Shown here: in pieces, positions 61,466 to 64,000 of the stretch
How the letters are laid out: each line of letters starts with the position of its first letter
How positions within the stretch are numbered: the stretch's first letter is position 1
NCBI GenBank assembly: GCA_950106755.1
Contig: OX467089.1
Span: 20,193,345-20,257,344 of the forward strand
Length of the DNA: 64,000 bases
Reading direction: 5' to 3'
Source of the DNA: Climacium dendroides
Lineage: Eukaryota > Streptophyta > Bryopsida > Hypnales > Climaciaceae
Translations under genes and position numbers: made by a program
Notes under the pieces: generated by a model
Databases searched by the model: none
What the model was told of the DNA's origin: nothing
The model's input: the letters and a program-made list of their open reading frames with translations, nothing else

Positions 61466-62414
61466 TTAATCCCTAAAGCCCTAAACTATGTTTTTTTGAC
61501 AACATAGCAATTTTTGACAGCTCACTATGAATGGAGTTTTCATTTTCTTTCTTTGAAATTTTCACAGAACATATGCCCAAAGAGTATCTTTTAGGCCCAA
61601 TAATTGAGCCCATGGTTCAAAAGTTATTGTATGATATGTAGTTTCAACAAAGTGTAGGTACCTCGAGCAGCAAAAAAACTTCTTTAAAAATCATTTTTTT
61701 TTAAAATAAAAATTTGAAATTGGTTTTTTAGATTTATATATGCAGGGAAAGCTTTGAATTATTCCATTTTGAATTTAATGAGATGAAAGTTATAGGAGTT
61801 TTAGTTTGTGGGTAGTTTGTGGGTAGTTATGGAATTTCTACTCTTGAAATAAACTTCTAAAACCTGTATATAATTCAATTTTCAATCTTCTTGGAAAAAA
61901 AAAATGAAAACATTAGGTGTAGTTGTTTATTACAACATTACAACCATTGGAATTGACATTTTTTCAATTCCATAAATAAATTGTTAACAATTTAGTATTT
62001 TGAATCATTTTCTACATTTACTATTTTTTTTCCTTTATGTTGTATAATTCCAAATGATCTGGAGTTTTTCAAACACATAAACAACTTGATATGGAGAATG
62101 AATCCAAAGAAGTACCACCATTTTGGACATTTTTTCATAATGATTTGACCTTGTGAAGTGTTGTTGCCCGTTTTTTCGTAGGGCCAAAAAAAGGATTTTT
62201 GTCACTTCAAATGCTGCTATCTTGCAATCTACATGGTGGAAATTTCTGAATTTTTTTCCCCATCTTCTTGTACTAGCTTTCTATAAGATCCTACAATTAC
62301 ATGTGTCTAAAAATGTTTTCTTTTTCTAAAATTTGGTACTTGTAATAAAAATGGTACTTGTAATTTCTTTAAAGTGTTTTAGTGAAAACATCATTGAAAA
62401 CCTTTAGGGGTTAA
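61466..62414 (+). mobile_element. TTAA-bounded non-autonomous DNA element (copy C)
   Basis: The left end is TTAATCCCTAAAGCCC and the right end CCTTTAGGGGTTAA, closed by TTAA at 61466-61469 and 62411-62414. Landmarks shared with 18443-19199 run in the same order (TTTTTTTGACAACATAG, CACAGAACATATGCCC, AAAAGTTATTGTATG, GCAATCTACATGGTGG). It is about 949 bases, longer than copy B because of extra internal sequence around 61640-61870. No transposase frame. Confidence 0.78.
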
Positions 62415-63555
62415 GCTCGATCACACTATGTGATCGATTCTTGCTATTCAAGTGCCATATAGTCCAGTGATTCCAATTCCATCAATCCAACATTTTTTGT
62501 GAACAATTGAATCATGAAATTGAATTTGGAATAAGCAAATTAAAAAAATCATGGATTTATTTCATGATAGAGAGGTACTATTTTTGATGGTCATTCTCAC
62601 TTTTTTTTTTGTTTCAAGTTCATATCAAAGGCAAACTATGGTAGAGGTACCCATTCCTAACTAGACCCCATGAACAATCAATAGGGTGTGTTCAATTTGG
62701 AAAAGTTAGGATTCATTTATGTTTTTTTAATATTTTAAGGGTTATAAGAAGCTTTCTTTTTTATTACAACATGCCTTATTTTTTGTGCTGCTGTAAATAG
62801 CCTCCAACCTGTTAGTCATGAATTGACAACAACTTTGGCTTTTCAAAAATCATAGCCTCCAACCTATTAGTCATGAATTGACAACAACTTTGGCTTTTCA
62901 AAAATCATAGTAATTTCACTTTCAATGTGAAAATTACCAAACTTTTTGCAATCCCCATCATTCATGTTACTACACCTTGTGTACATTTGTCATCCAATTG
63001 ATGACAAGAAATCCTTCTAGTAAGGCAAAAGTGCAACTATTCATCCTTGGAATTTAGTTGTGAAAAAAGGAGGTCTTTTACAATAGTTTGATGTAACATT
63101 TACTTCAACTTTCATTGCTCCTCATCATGTCCCAAATTCCTTATTTGATCAATTATAGGTGCCTTCACTATAATAACCTGATTTGCTACACCTCAAGGAC
63201 TAGCATCACTAGCAACTACTTTAGAGACAACGTGACATGTATCCTATTTTAAATGTTGAAACTAATAATTTAAAAAAAATCCAAATTACTATAGCATTAC
63301 TTTTTTGAAGCATATTGTGTTACAACTAATATACAATAAGAAATAATGATCCATTGTACATAATTTGTAAATGTACCTAAAGATAGTCTAAAAAGGAGGG
63401 GAAGGACTTGCACGGGGAGCTTCTCAAATTGTCGTACTGTATATGCTACCACCAGTTAACATGCTCGATCTAAAGTTTTTACTCCGTACTAAGATTCAAA
63501 AGTTAACAAGACATCGAAGAGGAAATCGTTTTATGAAGATTGGGAAGTCTGACAG
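62415..63555. other. Intergenic DNA with a 55-base tandem duplication
   Basis: 62798-62852 and 62853-62907 are direct repeats of 55 bases differing at one position (CCTGTTAG versus CCTATTAG), so the duplication is recent. 62990-63110 is related to 29500-29640. Composition becomes gene-like from about 63,400. Confidence 0.75.
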
Positions 63556-63612
63556 TATGAGGAGAAGGCTGTTGATGCTTTGCAAGAAAAGTTGAAGGGG
63601 GATCCGGAGTAA
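63556..63612 (+). CDS. Exon-like fragment, possible gene 3' end
   Basis: After an acceptor-like TCTGACAG, 18 codons read YEEKAVDALQEKLKGDPE and then TAA. The amphipathic, charged composition looks like the end of a real protein, but no upstream exon could be linked and no family is recognised. It may be a true last exon with a distant upstream exon, a relic of a decayed gene, or chance. Confidence 0.22.
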   Translation, partial: YEEKAVDALQEKLKGDPE

Positions 63613-63774
63613 GGAGTCATTCTTGCCAAGCAGCAAGACACTGTCTAGACCCTTCCAGTCTAATTCGGCATTTTACTCCCATTCAGGTCCAAGGGACTGA
63701 CTGAAAAATCGTGTTTACTTTAGGTTCGCAGCTCGATCACTTGAACAGTGCGATCCAGTCTGACGAGCATATTC

Positions 63775-63990
63775 TCATAGCACTACCTTCACATTCATAA
63801 TATCGGTCGACAAGCTGAGAACCTCTGTTCCATTCATTCGCAGAGTGACGCTATTTTGTTGCTGTTTAATGTCAAAGAGAATATCATAGCTGGGGGCAAT
63901 AATCAAACGAGCAAGAAAAATACACATTTGTTGCACCTTCACCGGCAAGGTAGACACAACCATGACGTCGGCTTTCATTAACGGCAACAA
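63775..63990 (-). CDS. Possible 3' exon of a gene running off the right edge
   Basis: A minus-strand frame of 71 codons ends at a stop at 63775-63777 and continues up to an acceptor-like CCGTCAG near 63,992, at the window edge. It includes MKADVMVVSTLPVKVQQMCI and ends DIMNVKVVL. Gene-like composition and lack of repeats favour a terminal coding exon, but no family is recognised and the rest of the gene, if any, lies outside the window. Confidence 0.33.
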   Translation of the reverse strand: MLPLMKADVMVVSTLPVKVQQMCIFLARLIIAPSYDILFDIKQQQNSVTLRMNGTEVLSLSTDIMNVKVVL

Positions 63991-64000
63991 CTGACGGCAA

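Noticed and set aside
1..64000. tRNA, rRNA or other structured RNA genes, CRISPR arrays, bacterial operons
   Set aside because: No A/B-box pairs with cloverleaf arms, rRNA segments or regularly spaced identical repeats were found by eye; short RNA genes could still be missed.

Overview
The window looks like nuclear DNA of a land plant. It holds intron-rich genes with GT-AG splice sites, a plant nodulin-homeobox (NDX) gene, a plant acid-lipase gene, a secreted glycine-rich wall-type protein and a MOB1 gene, set as islands of moderate GC in long AT-rich, repeat-filled DNA. The divergence of the NDX and lipase proteins and the low gene density suggest a seed-free plant, possibly a moss or other bryophyte. 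That is inference and no species can be named.

Layout. 1-11.9 kb: AT-rich repeats, including two copies of a TTAA-bounded element (3566-4204 and 9031-9772), plus a GC-richer island at 7.44-8.36 kb with no convincing gene. 11.98-13.96 kb (+): three-exon glycine-rich secreted protein with a TATA box. 15.9-19.7 kb: repeats, including a hairpin element, an unoccupied version of the 3.5 kb insertion site, and more TTAA-bounded elements. 20.34-22.69 kb (+): complete seven-exon MOB1, then an acidic ORF of unknown function ending at 23,880. 23.9-35.9 kb: repeats, including a 1.4 kb TTAA-bounded element. 37.25-37.77 kb (+): three phase-compatible exons of an unrecognised Cys/His-rich protein, possibly PLATZ-like. 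38.29-41.34 kb (+): complete nine-exon lysosomal-acid-lipase-type triacylglycerol lipase. 41.5-44 kb: minisatellites and tandem duplications. 45.30-53.98 kb (-): complete 18-exon NDX gene, convergent with the lipase, with candidate extra 3' exons down to 43.96 kb. 54.6-63.4 kb: repeats, including a perfect 95-bp inverted repeat and an 800-bp imperfect foldback. The right edge has exon-like fragments of two possible genes.

The genes have no evident functional link: MOB1 (Hippo/NDR kinase co-activator), NDX (chromatin/R-loop-associated homeodomain protein), a secreted lipase and a wall protein. The most notable content is a family of non-autonomous mobile elements with TTAA target sites and CCCCTAAA-type terminal inverted repeats. 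One insertion has a matching empty site within the same window, which supports a piggyBac-like TTAA-specific family in a plant. All exon models were built by hand from splice signals, reading phase and remembered family features. No search or transcript evidence was available.
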